Source: Isotricha intestinalis
Taxonomy: Eukaryota; Ciliophora; Litostomatea; Vestibuliferida; Isotrichidae
DNA length: 19,381 nt
Assembly (NCBI GenBank): GCA_023807065.1
Contig: JAJJLU010000772.1
Coordinates: 1 to 19,381 of the forward strand
Direction of reading: 5' to 3'
Shown piece after piece: positions 8,284-16,736 of the stretch. The translations under genes were made by a program, and so were the position numbers. The notes beneath the pieces are model-generated. The model was not told the DNA's origin. It saw nothing but the letters and a program-made list of their open reading frames with translations, and searched no databases. The stretch's first letter is position 1. The number at the start of each line of letters is the position of its first letter.

Positions 8284-9876
8284 ATGAAGAAAGTGAATAT
8301 TGATTCTAAAAATTTAACAAAATTTTATGATATTAAATGTCAAAGTAACTTAACAAGTCATTCATCATCATTTTTCACTTGTAAAACTTCTGGTTTAATT
8401 TACTGTTCAAAATGTGCAATTTTTCTTAAAATACCAAAATATAATTTAATTCAAATCACAACTGATTTAATCCCTTTTTTAAGGACATCAACTTATGTAA
8501 AGCACTTTATACTAATTCATAATTATAATATTGGTTTATGTTCAGGTCTTAAAATTTTTATCAAAAATCAAAAAAATTTAAATGATTTATTTAATGAGAT
8601 AAAAAATACAATAATAACAGAAGAAGGAATTTTATTTTATTTAGAAAATCCTCAATTTTTTGAAGAATTATATAAAGAAATTAATAAAGAAGATATAAAT
8701 GAAGAATCTTATGAAGAAATAATTGATGGTTTACTTCCTTTAAATGAAAATACAAAAAAAATAAAATTAGAAGAAAATAAAAATCTCAAAAAACCAAAAC
8801 AAGAAAAAACACAAAAAATTGGACATAAGATTAAGAATGAAAATATTATTTCAATGACTCCTATTAACTTAAGTTCAGATAAAAATTCAAGTAGTGAAGT
8901 TGAAATATCAAATATAATAAATTTAAAAGATGATGATAGCACAGATAAAAATTTATTTATAAATATTAACAAAAGTATACCTCAAAAAAATATAATGATA
9001 TTAAAAAAAGAAAACAATAAATCAAATTTATTAATTTATAACCCATTAAATAATACAATATCCTTAATAAATATATCTCAAAAAGATTTGGATATAAATT
9101 TACCTTTTGAAAAAAGTAAACAAATAAGTTATAATAATACCTTATATATTACAGGAGGAGTTTATTTATCAAATGAACAAAAAAAAGTATATAAAATAAC
9201 TTATAAAAATAGAAATTATAAAATAAAAGAATTATCTGAAATGTTAATAACTCATTCATCACATAATATAACATTTATTCCAGATAAAAATTATTTAATT
9301 ATATGTGGAGGTGCAACTTCAAAAAATTGCGAATATTTAGATGTTTCTCTTGATAATAATAATTGGAAAAGCTTAAATATTTTAAATCAATTAAGAGGAA
9401 ATGCTACAATGTTTTCTATAAATAATAGATTTATTTATTGTGTTGGTGGATTTGATTTTATTAATAAAGTTTATTGTTGTGGTTATGAATTATATGATTT
9501 GGAAAAATCAAATAAATGGGAATTTTTACAATTAAAAGAAGAAAAATTTATGATTAGTACAATGGGAGTAATAAAATATGATAATAATAAAGGGAAAATT
9601 TTTTTATTAGGAGGATTTACTAATATTGAAAAAAAGAATGATGCTTTAAGAGATAAAATTGAAATTGTTATTAATGATAAAGGAGAATTTTTATCTGCTA
9701 ATAAAAAAGAAGTTAAACTTCCTCATAGATGTTTATTTTATAATTCACAAGATTTTATTCCAGTTGGAAATAATATTCTTATTAATTTCACTCATAAATT
9801 AAATCTTGCAAGTTTTAATTTAGAGGATAATTCTTTTAATATTTTTACACCTTTACTATATATAAATTATGATTGA
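8284..9876 (+). CDS. Kelch-repeat protein with an N-terminal Cys/His cluster
   Basis: A 530-residue protein in three parts. Residues 1-80 contain a Cys/His cluster (C19, H26, C33, C41, C44, H74, H79) that could be a degenerate B-box-like zinc site. Residues 100-235 are helical, then acidic and low complexity. Residues 236-525 form a beta-propeller with kelch-type double-glycine strands at 291-292, 342-343, 388-389 and 443-444, the last three each followed by the usual tyrosine/tryptophan spacing. Propellers of this type bind protein partners, often as ubiquitin-ligase adaptors or cytoskeletal scaffolds. No BTB domain is present. A SUMO-interaction-like patch (IINLKDDDS, residues 211-219) lies in the linker. 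The frame ends in TGA, one of two genes here to do so. Kelch call is good; partner unknown. Confidence 0.8.
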   Translation: MKKVNIDSKNLTKFYDIKCQSNLTSHSSSFFTCKTSGLIYCSKCAIFLKIPKYNLIQITTDLIPFLRTSTYVKHFILIHNYNIGLCSGLKIFIKNQKNLNDLFNEIKNTIITEEGILFYLENPQFFEELYKEINKEDINEESYEEIIDGLLPLNENTKKIKLEENKNLKKPKQEKTQKIGHKIKNENIISMTPINLSSDKNSSSEVEISNIINLKDDDSTDKNLFININKSIPQKNIMILKKENNKSNLLIYNPLNNTISLINISQKDLDINLPFEKSKQISYNNTLYITGGVYLSNEQKKVYKITYKNRNYKIKELSEMLITHSSHNITFIPDKNYLIICGGATSKNCEYLDVSLDNNNWKSLNILNQLRGNATMFSINNRFIYCVGGFDFINKVYCCGYELYDLEKSNKWEFLQLKEEKFMISTMGVIKYDNNKGKIFLLGGFTNIEKKNDALRDKIEIVINDKGEFLSANKKEVKLPHRCLFYNSQDFIPVGNNILINFTHKLNLASFNLEDNSFNIFTPLLYINYD

Positions 9877-10241
9877 TATATATATTTGTCAGTAATATAT
9901 TATTTTCTGTTTTCGTTGTATTTTGGTTATTATATTTTATAATTAATTTTATTATTATTATATTAAAAAATTAGGAAAAATATTGTTTTTTTCGACCGTT
10001 ATTTTAAATAATTAATTCATATCAATAAGAAAAAAATATTTCTTTAGGAAAAAAAATTAATTTGAATTCTTAAAACCTCTCTTTCTGATTTAAATGAATT
10101 AATAATTTAAAAATTTATTGCAATTAATTATCTCAAAGAAATAAAAAATGAATTACAATATAAATGAATATATTTGTAAAAATAAAAAATTTAAATAATT
10201 TTATTGTTTGTACTTAAAATAATAAAAACAACATATCGGAA
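9877..10241. other. Convergent intergenic region, no gene seen
   Basis: About 365 bp between the 3' ends of the kelch gene (+) and the PROPPIN gene (-). It is AT-rich with poly-A and poly-T runs. There is no open frame above background, no tRNA-like structure and no repeat. It is probably both 3' UTRs and terminator sequence. Confidence 0.6.
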
Positions 10242-11369
10242 TTAATCTAAATCATTTTTCTTTTTAATATTAAATTCCTCTTCTTGAAGAATACTACAAT
10301 GACCTCCTTTCAAAGGATCCATTTTGGCTTTATAATAAACCCCTGTATTCGAAACAGCAATAATTATATTATTTTCCCCAAAAGCACAAATAGATTGCTC
10401 ATCATTTAATTTAACTTTAGCAAAACTTTTCATACTATCAAAAGCACCTCCTGTTAAAAATTTCGGTAAATAACTTAATAAACTTTTTCTGTTATTAGGT
10501 AAATGATCAATATCAAAATTAACATTATCAATTTCAATTCCTTTTTCTTGAACAATTTTCCAACAAGTACCAAGAGACCAAATATGAATAATTCCTCCAT
10601 CAGAACAAGCTCCCATAAATTTAGAATCAGGAGAAAAAACAAGATAACTTATATTCATATATGTATGACTTAATCTAAATTCTTCTATAAATTCACCTCT
10701 TTCTATTGAAAATACTCTTATTAAAGGACATTTTTCTGCTGAAACTCCTATTAAATTACCATCATTACTAATTACTATAAAAGTTAAAAATGAATCATGA
10801 ACATTAATTGTTAATTCTTGAGATTTTTCATAATATTTTACTTTCATAAAGCCTTTTGGATTTGAAGGATATGCTAATATTGTAAAAGATTCTTCAGTGT
10901 TTACTCCTATTGTTCCTAAGGCATTTATAAATGTATCTATTGATTCTATTAATTTATATTTATCCATTGAATAAACATATATTTTTTGCTCACATACTAC
11001 GAAGATTTTATCTTTTTTTAATTTAACATTTTTAACTGATAAAGGGAATTTAAATTCAGTTAATATTTTTGTTTGATAATCATCCCATAATATTACTTTA
11101 TTAGGAGTAAATTTTGGGTTTTTTCCTCCTCCGACTAATGCAAGGATATTACTTCTATAAAGCATTTCTATTATACCAATTCCACCGTCAAGGACTATAA
11201 TTATTTAATTTTATATTATTTTTTTACTTCTTTCATATCGAAGTTCCAAGGGATTTGAATTAAATATTTTAAATCCTCTTTGAGTTCCTGTTATTATATA
11301 TGAACAATCTTGGTTGAATGTTATATAAAGAAGACTGTCGTCTTGACTTGTTGAAGATTCATAATCCAT
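10242..11369 (-). CDS. WIPI/ATG18-like: PROPPIN (Atg18/WIPI family) WD40 phosphoinositide-binding protein, two exons
   Basis: Spliced coding sequence is 11369-11228 joined to 11194-10242, giving 364 residues. Exon 1 starts MDYESSTSQDDSLLYITFNQ and carries the first propeller strand. Without it the frame begins at an internal Met (nt 11165) and lacks that strand. The join gives ERILDGGIGIIEMLYRSN, the conserved PROPPIN segment, followed by LALVGGG and NKVILWDD. Later hallmarks: CPLIRVFSIERG, the FRRG site, then FSPDSKFMGACSDGG and a SLLSYLPKF segment, ending in ICAFGEN and YYKAKMDP. Overall pattern is nearest to WIPI3/WIPI4 (HSV2-like). PROPPINs bind PI3P/PI(3,5)P2 on autophagosomal and endosomal membranes through two arginines of FRRG. 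Here the motif reads F220-R221-L222-S223, so one arginine and the glycine are lost. Confidence 0.93.
11195..11227 (-). other. 33-nt spliceosomal intron
   Basis: On the minus strand it begins GTAAAAAAATAA and ends ATTATAG. It contains several in-frame stops and is nearly all A/T. Removing it joins exon 1 (142 nt) to exon 2 (953 nt). The total of 1095 nt is an exact multiple of three, and the join restores the conserved PROPPIN segment LDGGIGIIEML. The phase is 1 (split codon A|TC). This is the only intron I could establish in the window. Confidence 0.93.
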
Positions 11370-11521
11370 TATTTTACGATTTTAATTATAAATTAAGTTT
11401 TTTATTTAAATAATTTTATTAATTTAATATTCTTTTATTTAAGTTTTTTGTTGATTTTTAATAAATTGATAAATACCTAATATTTTTTTTTGTTAAATTA
11501 CGTAATATAAATATATAAATA
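11370..11521. promoter_or_regulatory. Divergent promoter spacer
   Basis: About 150 bp between the corrected start of the PROPPIN gene (-) and the papain-like gene (+). It is AT-rich with long T runs. It must contain both promoters, but no individual motif is assigned. Confidence 0.4.
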
Positions 11522-13141
11522 ATGAAATTTTCTCAAATATCTTTCTTGCTTTTATTAATATTAACTCAACAACAAGATGAAATAGAAATAGATTTATCAA
11601 ATTCTGAAAACAGAAAAATAGGTTTTGACAATTTTTTCAAAGATGAATCAACAAATGATTTAAAAATTAAGGAAAGAGATTTTACAGAAGATTTATGTCA
11701 AAAAAGACCAAATCCTTTAGACCCAAATTTCTATTATGTGATTCCAACAATAAAAGCAAAATTATATAAAGAATTCCAACAAGTAAAATTTACAAGTCGT
11801 TGTTTTAAAGAAATAACAGCAACATTCAAATCATTTGATAAAAACAAAATTTTACTAACATTAGAAACAAAAGGAAAAAAAAAATTTTTATGCACAGATA
11901 CCTTTTTAATCCATACTTCAAATATAAATAAGATAGTTCCAATATTAACAAATGGAAATCACAAAATTAAAATAAAGCACTTAACCCAAAATGACATAGA
12001 CGAAATAAAATACAACTCAATAAAAATCTTAGGTTTTTGTCAAGGTATAATCTCTTCAATAAAATCATTATTTATGTCAATAAAATTATATTTAGGAGGA
12101 ATGGGTTTAAACCCTAAAAACCCAATTCCATTTCTTCGTCCTAAAGTTCCAGAATATTTAGAAAAAGCAAATATAGAAATGTTAAAATTATATAATAATT
12201 ACACATGTAAGCCTCGTAAGAATAATTTAGTAAAAATGAATAAGAAAAATATTCACACAGGAGACTTCGTAGGTGTTCATAGAGTAGATGGTTTAGGTTC
12301 AATGATTCAAATGGGTACAGGTTCTCATATAGGACACGCTGCAGTTGCTGCTTGGATTGATGGAGAATTGTATGTCTTAGAAAGCCAAGATAGTCCGAAT
12401 TGGCCTAAGAAAGGTATTCAAAAAAATAAATATGAGGATTTTGTTAAATATGCTATGGATACTGAAAGAAGTGTTGTTATTTTACCTATGAAGGAAGAAC
12501 TTAGAAAAAAATTCAATGAGAAAAAAGCTATTCAATGGTTTTTAAAAGAAGCTGAAGGGTTAGATTATGGATATAAGAATTTTATTTTTTCTTGGATTGA
12601 TACTAAAGATAAGAATTTACCTTTTATTACTTCACATGAATTAGTTGAAATTATTTTTTCAATTATTGAGAAATTTAATAGGAAGCTTTCGGATAAAATG
12701 GTTGGGGAAGGTTTGAATTTAAGATTAGGAACAAAAGGTTTGTCAATACCAGAAATTATAGCTAAAGCTGCAAAGAAAGGAATGTCTTTTGAGGAATTAT
12801 TAGCTATTCCTGAAAGAGATGAGTGGGTTTATTCTAATGGAAAAAATTTTGTTTGTTCTGCTTTTGTTACTTATTTTTATAAAGTTGGAGGATTGTTTAA
12901 TGGTATTGATATTCAAGCTAGGGAATTTACTCCTAGAGATATTTATATGCTTGATTTTTGGGATAAAAATTATAAAAGACCTAAAGAATGTATTGATGCT
13001 GATCCTGATTTACCTTATTGTCAAATTATGGGAAAGTTTAAAGTAGAGTTACCTGGTTATTCTAGTGTTCATCCTTATTCAAAAATGAATGAAAAATGCC
13101 CTACTCAAGGACCTAAATTTGAAAGGCCTAATAAATGCTAA
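11522..13141 (+). CDS. Secreted permuted papain-like (NlpC/P60- or YiiX/C92-related) enzyme
   Basis: A 539-residue protein with a signal peptide (MKFSQISFLLLLILTQQQ). Residues 25-240 are an extension I do not recognise, with several cysteines (59, 94, 124, 173, 229). From 244 the permuted papain fold appears: HTGDFVGVHRVDGLGSMIQ (245-263), then GSHIGHAAVA with the likely catalytic His269, and LYVLESQ with Glu287. The likely catalytic cysteine comes last, at C445 in NFVCSAFVTYFYK. In this permuted order (His, acidic residue, then Cys) it resembles the YiiX/YaeF-type amidases, many of which act on acyl or peptide bonds in bacteria. The Cys-rich C-terminal tail (490-539) may be disulfide-bonded. 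Secretion or delivery to a digestive vacuole is inferred from the signal peptide. Substrate unknown. Confidence 0.78.
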   Translation: MKFSQISFLLLLILTQQQDEIEIDLSNSENRKIGFDNFFKDESTNDLKIKERDFTEDLCQKRPNPLDPNFYYVIPTIKAKLYKEFQQVKFTSRCFKEITATFKSFDKNKILLTLETKGKKKFLCTDTFLIHTSNINKIVPILTNGNHKIKIKHLTQNDIDEIKYNSIKILGFCQGIISSIKSLFMSIKLYLGGMGLNPKNPIPFLRPKVPEYLEKANIEMLKLYNNYTCKPRKNNLVKMNKKNIHTGDFVGVHRVDGLGSMIQMGTGSHIGHAAVAAWIDGELYVLESQDSPNWPKKGIQKNKYEDFVKYAMDTERSVVILPMKEELRKKFNEKKAIQWFLKEAEGLDYGYKNFIFSWIDTKDKNLPFITSHELVEIIFSIIEKFNRKLSDKMVGEGLNLRLGTKGLSIPEIIAKAAKKGMSFEELLAIPERDEWVYSNGKNFVCSAFVTYFYKVGGLFNGIDIQAREFTPRDIYMLDFWDKNYKRPKECIDADPDLPYCQIMGKFKVELPGYSSVHPYSKMNEKCPTQGPKFERPNKC

Positions 13142-13391
13142 AATTCTTTAAAAAAATATATTTTAAATTTAGGAGTCTTATTAAATTTATTCCTTTTTAA
13201 TTATCTTTTACTAAAATAAATATTCAAAAAAAAAAACAAATATAAATATATCTTAAAAGAAATAATATTAATAAAATTAATAATAAATGATTCTAAACAT
13301 ATAAAAAGAATTAAAAAAAAACCAAGAAAAAAAACATAAAACGAATTCCATAAAAAACCTTTATAAAAGATTGATAATATTTTTATTAATT

Positions 13392-14579
13392 TTATAAAAC
13401 ATTTCCAAAATCACATCCAACTTCATCATAATACCTATAATCAATCATCATAGTAGCACAAATAAATACTAATTTTTCATAAGGAGTAGCATCAGTGGGA
13501 AAATTAATAATAAGAGCATTACTATTACTAATAACATCACTTAAACCTTGAAACACTTTTTGTATACTTCCAACAGGATTAGCACTTTTAACATCAGCTC
13601 TAGCATCATAAATAAAAAAATCAGCAATATAACATTGTCCCATTGGAGTGCATTTACAGCAAAAACCACATTGACAATACTTTCCATATATTTTCCATTT
13701 ATCAATTCCTTGAGAATTTTGAATTAGAAATTGAATAGAACATCCTGTAACTTCAACAACTCTTCCTATTTTTTTTTTCGAAATTCCCTTTCCAATTCTT
13801 TCATTTAAATATATAATAGTGGTTGGTTTAAAACAAGGTAAACAAGCAGGAATACAATTTTTTTGAAAAGTAGCATCAGAATTACGATAATTAGGTTTTC
13901 TAGTAGAATCATCAATATGTAATACTTGAAATTGAACAGGTCTTGAAACCGAGGGACAAAAATTTCTAAATAAACAATTCGTAGTGTCTTTACATTTAAA
14001 TAAAAATTGTTTAACGTTATTTTCTTGTGATATATGATATATATTATATCTATTTATTGTTTCACATTTTCTAATTACTTCAATTAATTCTATTTTTTGT
14101 TCTAAAACAATTTGAGCATAATTTTCTAACTCACTTTCCCAATCATCTACTAATTGAAAACATTCACCTCTATACCAATAAGAATGAGAGCCTACGTCTT
14201 CGCTTTGAGTTGATTCTTCTGAATCTATTACATTTGATATTATTGGTATCTTTTTAAAAATGGAATTTTTTATATTTTTTTTTAAAGACTTTGAATCTGG
14301 AATTTTCATTGAGTCTTTTAATTTATTTTTTCCTTCTTCTAAATTTTCTGAATCTAATTTTGATAAATTATCGTCTTCATTGTCATTATCATTTGAAGTG
14401 TTCAATGCATTTTTTTTGTGTTTTTGATTTGTTTCTATTGTGTTTGGGTCGTCTTGGTTTTCTTCTTGAAGTTCTTCTTCTGATGATTGCTTTTTATTTT
14501 TTTTTTTTCTCTTTGATGATGAATCTCCGTGAATTGCTAAAACATCATCTTTTGAAACAAATTGATTTAGGAAGTTCAT
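13392..14579 (-). CDS. Phospholipid scramblase-family protein
   Basis: A 395-residue protein. Residues 1-128 are a charged, low-complexity leader (Lys-, Glu-, Asp-, Asn-rich). From about 155 the scramblase beta-barrel can be followed: ETINRYNIYH (173-182), an acidic C-rich segment, RPVQFQVLHID (213-223), then a Cys cluster KYCQCGFCCKC (300-310). The C-terminal part has VGSIQKVFQGLSD (336-348) and INFPTDATPYEKLVFICATMMIDYRYYDE (358-386), the place of the Ca2+-binding loop and the buried C-terminal helix of the PLSCR family. These proteins bind Ca2+ and move phospholipids between leaflets or act as membrane-associated regulators. The Cys cluster sits where vertebrate members are palmitoylated. 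Family call is good; scrambling activity is unproven. It runs divergently from the RING gene. Confidence 0.85.
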   Translation of the reverse strand: MNFLNQFVSKDDVLAIHGDSSSKRKKKNKKQSSEEELQEENQDDPNTIETNQKHKKNALNTSNDNDNEDDNLSKLDSENLEEGKNKLKDSMKIPDSKSLKKNIKNSIFKKIPIISNVIDSEESTQSEDVGSHSYWYRGECFQLVDDWESELENYAQIVLEQKIELIEVIRKCETINRYNIYHISQENNVKQFLFKCKDTTNCLFRNFCPSVSRPVQFQVLHIDDSTRKPNYRNSDATFQKNCIPACLPCFKPTTIIYLNERIGKGISKKKIGRVVEVTGCSIQFLIQNSQGIDKWKIYGKYCQCGFCCKCTPMGQCYIADFFIYDARADVKSANPVGSIQKVFQGLSDVISNSNALIINFPTDATPYEKLVFICATMMIDYRYYDEVGCDFGNVL

Positions 14580-14753
14580 TTTTTTTTAAAGTTTTTTATT
14601 CTTTTTTTATTTTTTTTTAGTTGTTTTTTTTTTTTGTGTTTTTTTAATTATTATTTATTTCTGTTTATTATATTTTAGGTTATTTTATATTTTTAAATTT
14701 TTATTTTTTTTTCCCTTTAAATAGATAAATTGTTATTTATAATATAATAAAAA
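14580..14753. promoter_or_regulatory. Divergent promoter spacer with long T tracts
   Basis: About 175 bp between the scramblase start (-) and the RING gene start (+). The half next to the scramblase is almost uninterrupted T on the + strand, so the scramblase mRNA would have a poly-A-like 5' leader. The half next to the RING gene is mixed A/T. No specific element is assigned. Confidence 0.4.
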
Positions 14754-16046
14754 ATGGATGATTTTAATCAATTGTGTCAAATTTGTTTAGAAACATTTAA
14801 TAAAAATTCTCAAAATAAAATTCCAAAATTATTACCATGTTGTAAGCATTCAATATGCTTAGAATGTTTAGAAGATATATATAAAAGAAATAATAACACA
14901 ATAATATGTCCAGTTTGTAGAACAAAATTATATCAAGATCCTTCGACTTTAAAAACAAATATAAGAGTTTTTGAAGGCTTTTTAAGATGTCCAAATTGTC
15001 AAAAAGATGTTACAAAAACTGAATTATATTTACATTTTGGTGATAAGTTAAATTTAAAATGTTCTTTTTGTCAAAACGAAGATTTACCTTTAGATGATTT
15101 TTTACCTTCTTATTTAAAAGAATTAGAAAATTTTATTAAAGATTTTAGTGGAAAAAATAGTTTAATTACTATGATTGATGATAAAATTGGAAATACTATT
15201 GATAATATTTTTAATGAAATTAAAGAAATTATTATTCAAGAATTAAGAGAAAATATTATTGAAGAAATTAAATCAAAGTTAATTTATGATGTTAGAGGAG
15301 ATTTTAATATGTTTAATAATTATTTATTTGATTTAAAAGAAAAATACAATTATTTATATTCTTTTGCTTCAGATGATACTAATAAAAAATTTAATACAAC
15401 TGATATTATTAATGCAATGAATTCTTATGCTCAAAAAAGTGATGAAATTAGAAGGGAAAGTAATAAATATTTATATATTCATAAATTTATTCAAGAAAAT
15501 CCCTTATTTGTTTTAAATGAAAATGTAACTAAAAGTGAAATAGGAAATTTTTTATTAAAAGTTATAGAAACTACTTTATCTGATCATAAAAAACATTATG
15601 ATTTTTTAACTGGAATAAAAATTTTTGATGAAGAAATAATAAAAAAGATAGAAGAAGTGAAAAGCCAAGCTCAATATAATATTAATATTAATGAAAATTT
15701 TAATAATAACTTTAATGGGAGAAATAATAATAACCCCTCTAATGTTTTTGACAATATTAATAATATTTGTGATATAAATAATATAGATTATGGTAATAGA
15801 GAAGAAGATATTAGATTTACTCTTATTCCTAATGATAATAAAGACTTTAAAGTTGAGAAAAATTTAGATTTTTCAATTAAAGGTAAAAAAATGAATGATA
15901 AGGAAAGCAATAATTTTTTATTGGATAATAATATTGAAATGGAAAATAATAAAGAAGATGATAAAAAGATAGAAGAGAATAAAATCGATGAAGATGGATT
16001 TATTTCAGTTAAATTTGAAAAGAAAAAAAATAATTTATTTGAATAA
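14754..16046 (+). CDS. RING-finger protein, putative E3 ubiquitin ligase
   Basis: A 430-residue protein. Residues 8-55 form a C3HC4 RING: C8-x2-C11, C29/C30, H32, C35-x2-C38, then C52-x2-C55 (CPVCR). A second Cys/His site follows (C79-x2-C82, H94, C103-x2-C106), in the place of the B-box/TRAF-type finger of TRIM-like proteins. Residues 110-300 are mostly long amphipathic helices, probably a coiled coil. The C-terminal 120 residues are Asn/Asp/Lys-rich and probably disordered. RING proteins of this kind transfer ubiquitin from E2 to substrates. No substrate domain is visible. The start (AAAAAATGG) is the first ATG. RING call is firm; ligase activity and target are inferred. Confidence 0.88.
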   Translation: MDDFNQLCQICLETFNKNSQNKIPKLLPCCKHSICLECLEDIYKRNNNTIICPVCRTKLYQDPSTLKTNIRVFEGFLRCPNCQKDVTKTELYLHFGDKLNLKCSFCQNEDLPLDDFLPSYLKELENFIKDFSGKNSLITMIDDKIGNTIDNIFNEIKEIIIQELRENIIEEIKSKLIYDVRGDFNMFNNYLFDLKEKYNYLYSFASDDTNKKFNTTDIINAMNSYAQKSDEIRRESNKYLYIHKFIQENPLFVLNENVTKSEIGNFLLKVIETTLSDHKKHYDFLTGIKIFDEEIIKKIEEVKSQAQYNININENFNNNFNGRNNNNPSNVFDNINNICDINNIDYGNREEDIRFTLIPNDNKDFKVEKNLDFSIKGKKMNDKESNNFLLDNNIEMENNKEDDKKIEENKIDEDGFISVKFEKKKNNLFE

Positions 16047-16736
16047 TTAAATAAATCCTTCTTTATCGCATTTAAAAAATAAATATTAAAAAATATATAT
16101 AGATAAGAGATTATCCTTTTAAAAAACATAAAATATATTTATTTTAAATTATAAAATTAACAAAATAATTTATTCTAATTAAAAACAAAAACTTTAAACT
16201 TAACTCTAATAAAAGAAAAATTAAGATTAATTAATGAAGAGAAAAGTTAAGATAAATAGTAAGAGTTATCTGAAAAGAAAAAAATTATCTATAGCTTTAA
16301 TTATAAAAGAATATTATAATGTTATTAATACTCTATAGATTAGAAGAATAAGGTAATTCCTCTATTTATTCTATGGATGAAAATTGATTAGATGAAATTG
16401 AAAATTTTATATGCTTATTAAAGCTCATGAAAAATTTTAATCAAAGAAATGAAAAAATAAAAAAATAAGAAGAAGATAAATTACTTATTAATGGAAGAAG
16501 AAGAAAAATAAAGTAAATGAAGAAATTGAAAGAAAAGAAGAAAAAAAAAATATTTAGCTTAAAAAACAAATAGCTTTTTATTACATTTAATTTAAATTCC
16601 TTTTTCATTATTTATTTATTTTTTAACTGACTTTTTAAACAATATTATAAAAATAAAAAACACAAAATAATAAAAGAGTATTCATTTTAAATAACATTAA
16701 AATAATATTCCAAAACCAAAAATAAATAACTTAATT
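16047..16736. other. 690-bp intergenic region, partly coding-like on the + strand
   Basis: This region lies between the 3' ends of the RING gene (+) and the gamma-glutamyl hydrolase gene (-). From about 16220 to 16555 the + strand is strongly A/G-rich, like the coding strands here, and one frame reads as a charged protein broken by stops (see the pseudogene entry). The flanks, 16047-16200 and 16560-16736, are plain AT-rich sequence with no feature I can support. Confidence 0.5.
16225..16556 (+). pseudogene. Possible degraded protein-coding relic
   Basis: The stretch has coding-like purine bias and Lys/Glu-rich translation, but every frame is broken by TAA, TAG or TGA within about 35 codons. 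The clearest piece, from 16374 in the frame starting ATGGATGAAAAT, reads MDEN*LDEIENFICLLKLMK, then more Lys/Glu-rich sequence with further stops. That piece faintly recalls the DENSFDEIxNF stretch of Ras-like GTPases, but there is no P-loop or NKxD motif nearby. It could also be AG-rich noncoding sequence. No function is claimed. Confidence 0.25.

Noticed and set aside
8709..8972. Antisense frame within the kelch gene
   Set aside because: It overlaps the low-complexity linker. The Phe/Ser/Ile-rich translation is typical of an AT-rich shadow.
10242..11165. PROPPIN as a one-exon 307-aa protein
   Set aside because: This form lacks the first propeller strand, and an in-frame splice across 33 nt supplies it with a family match.
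12819..13046. Short same-strand out-of-frame ORFs here and at 17444-17641 and 18887-19087
   Set aside because: They lie inside well-supported genes in other frames or strands and have no motif.
14291..14620. 109-aa frame opposite the scramblase N-terminus
   Set aside because: It is antisense to a Lys/Glu-rich disordered region, giving an artificial Leu/Phe-rich peptide.
15788..16129. 113-aa antisense frame at the end of the RING gene
   Set aside because: Low-complexity shadow of the Asn/Lys-rich tail, with Ser/Leu/Phe runs only.
16374..16556. Reassigned stop codons (ciliate-type code) to read the 16.4 kb stretch as a gene
   Set aside because: All fourteen real genes read cleanly with the standard code and end in TAA or TGA, and the stretch needs all three stops to be read through.
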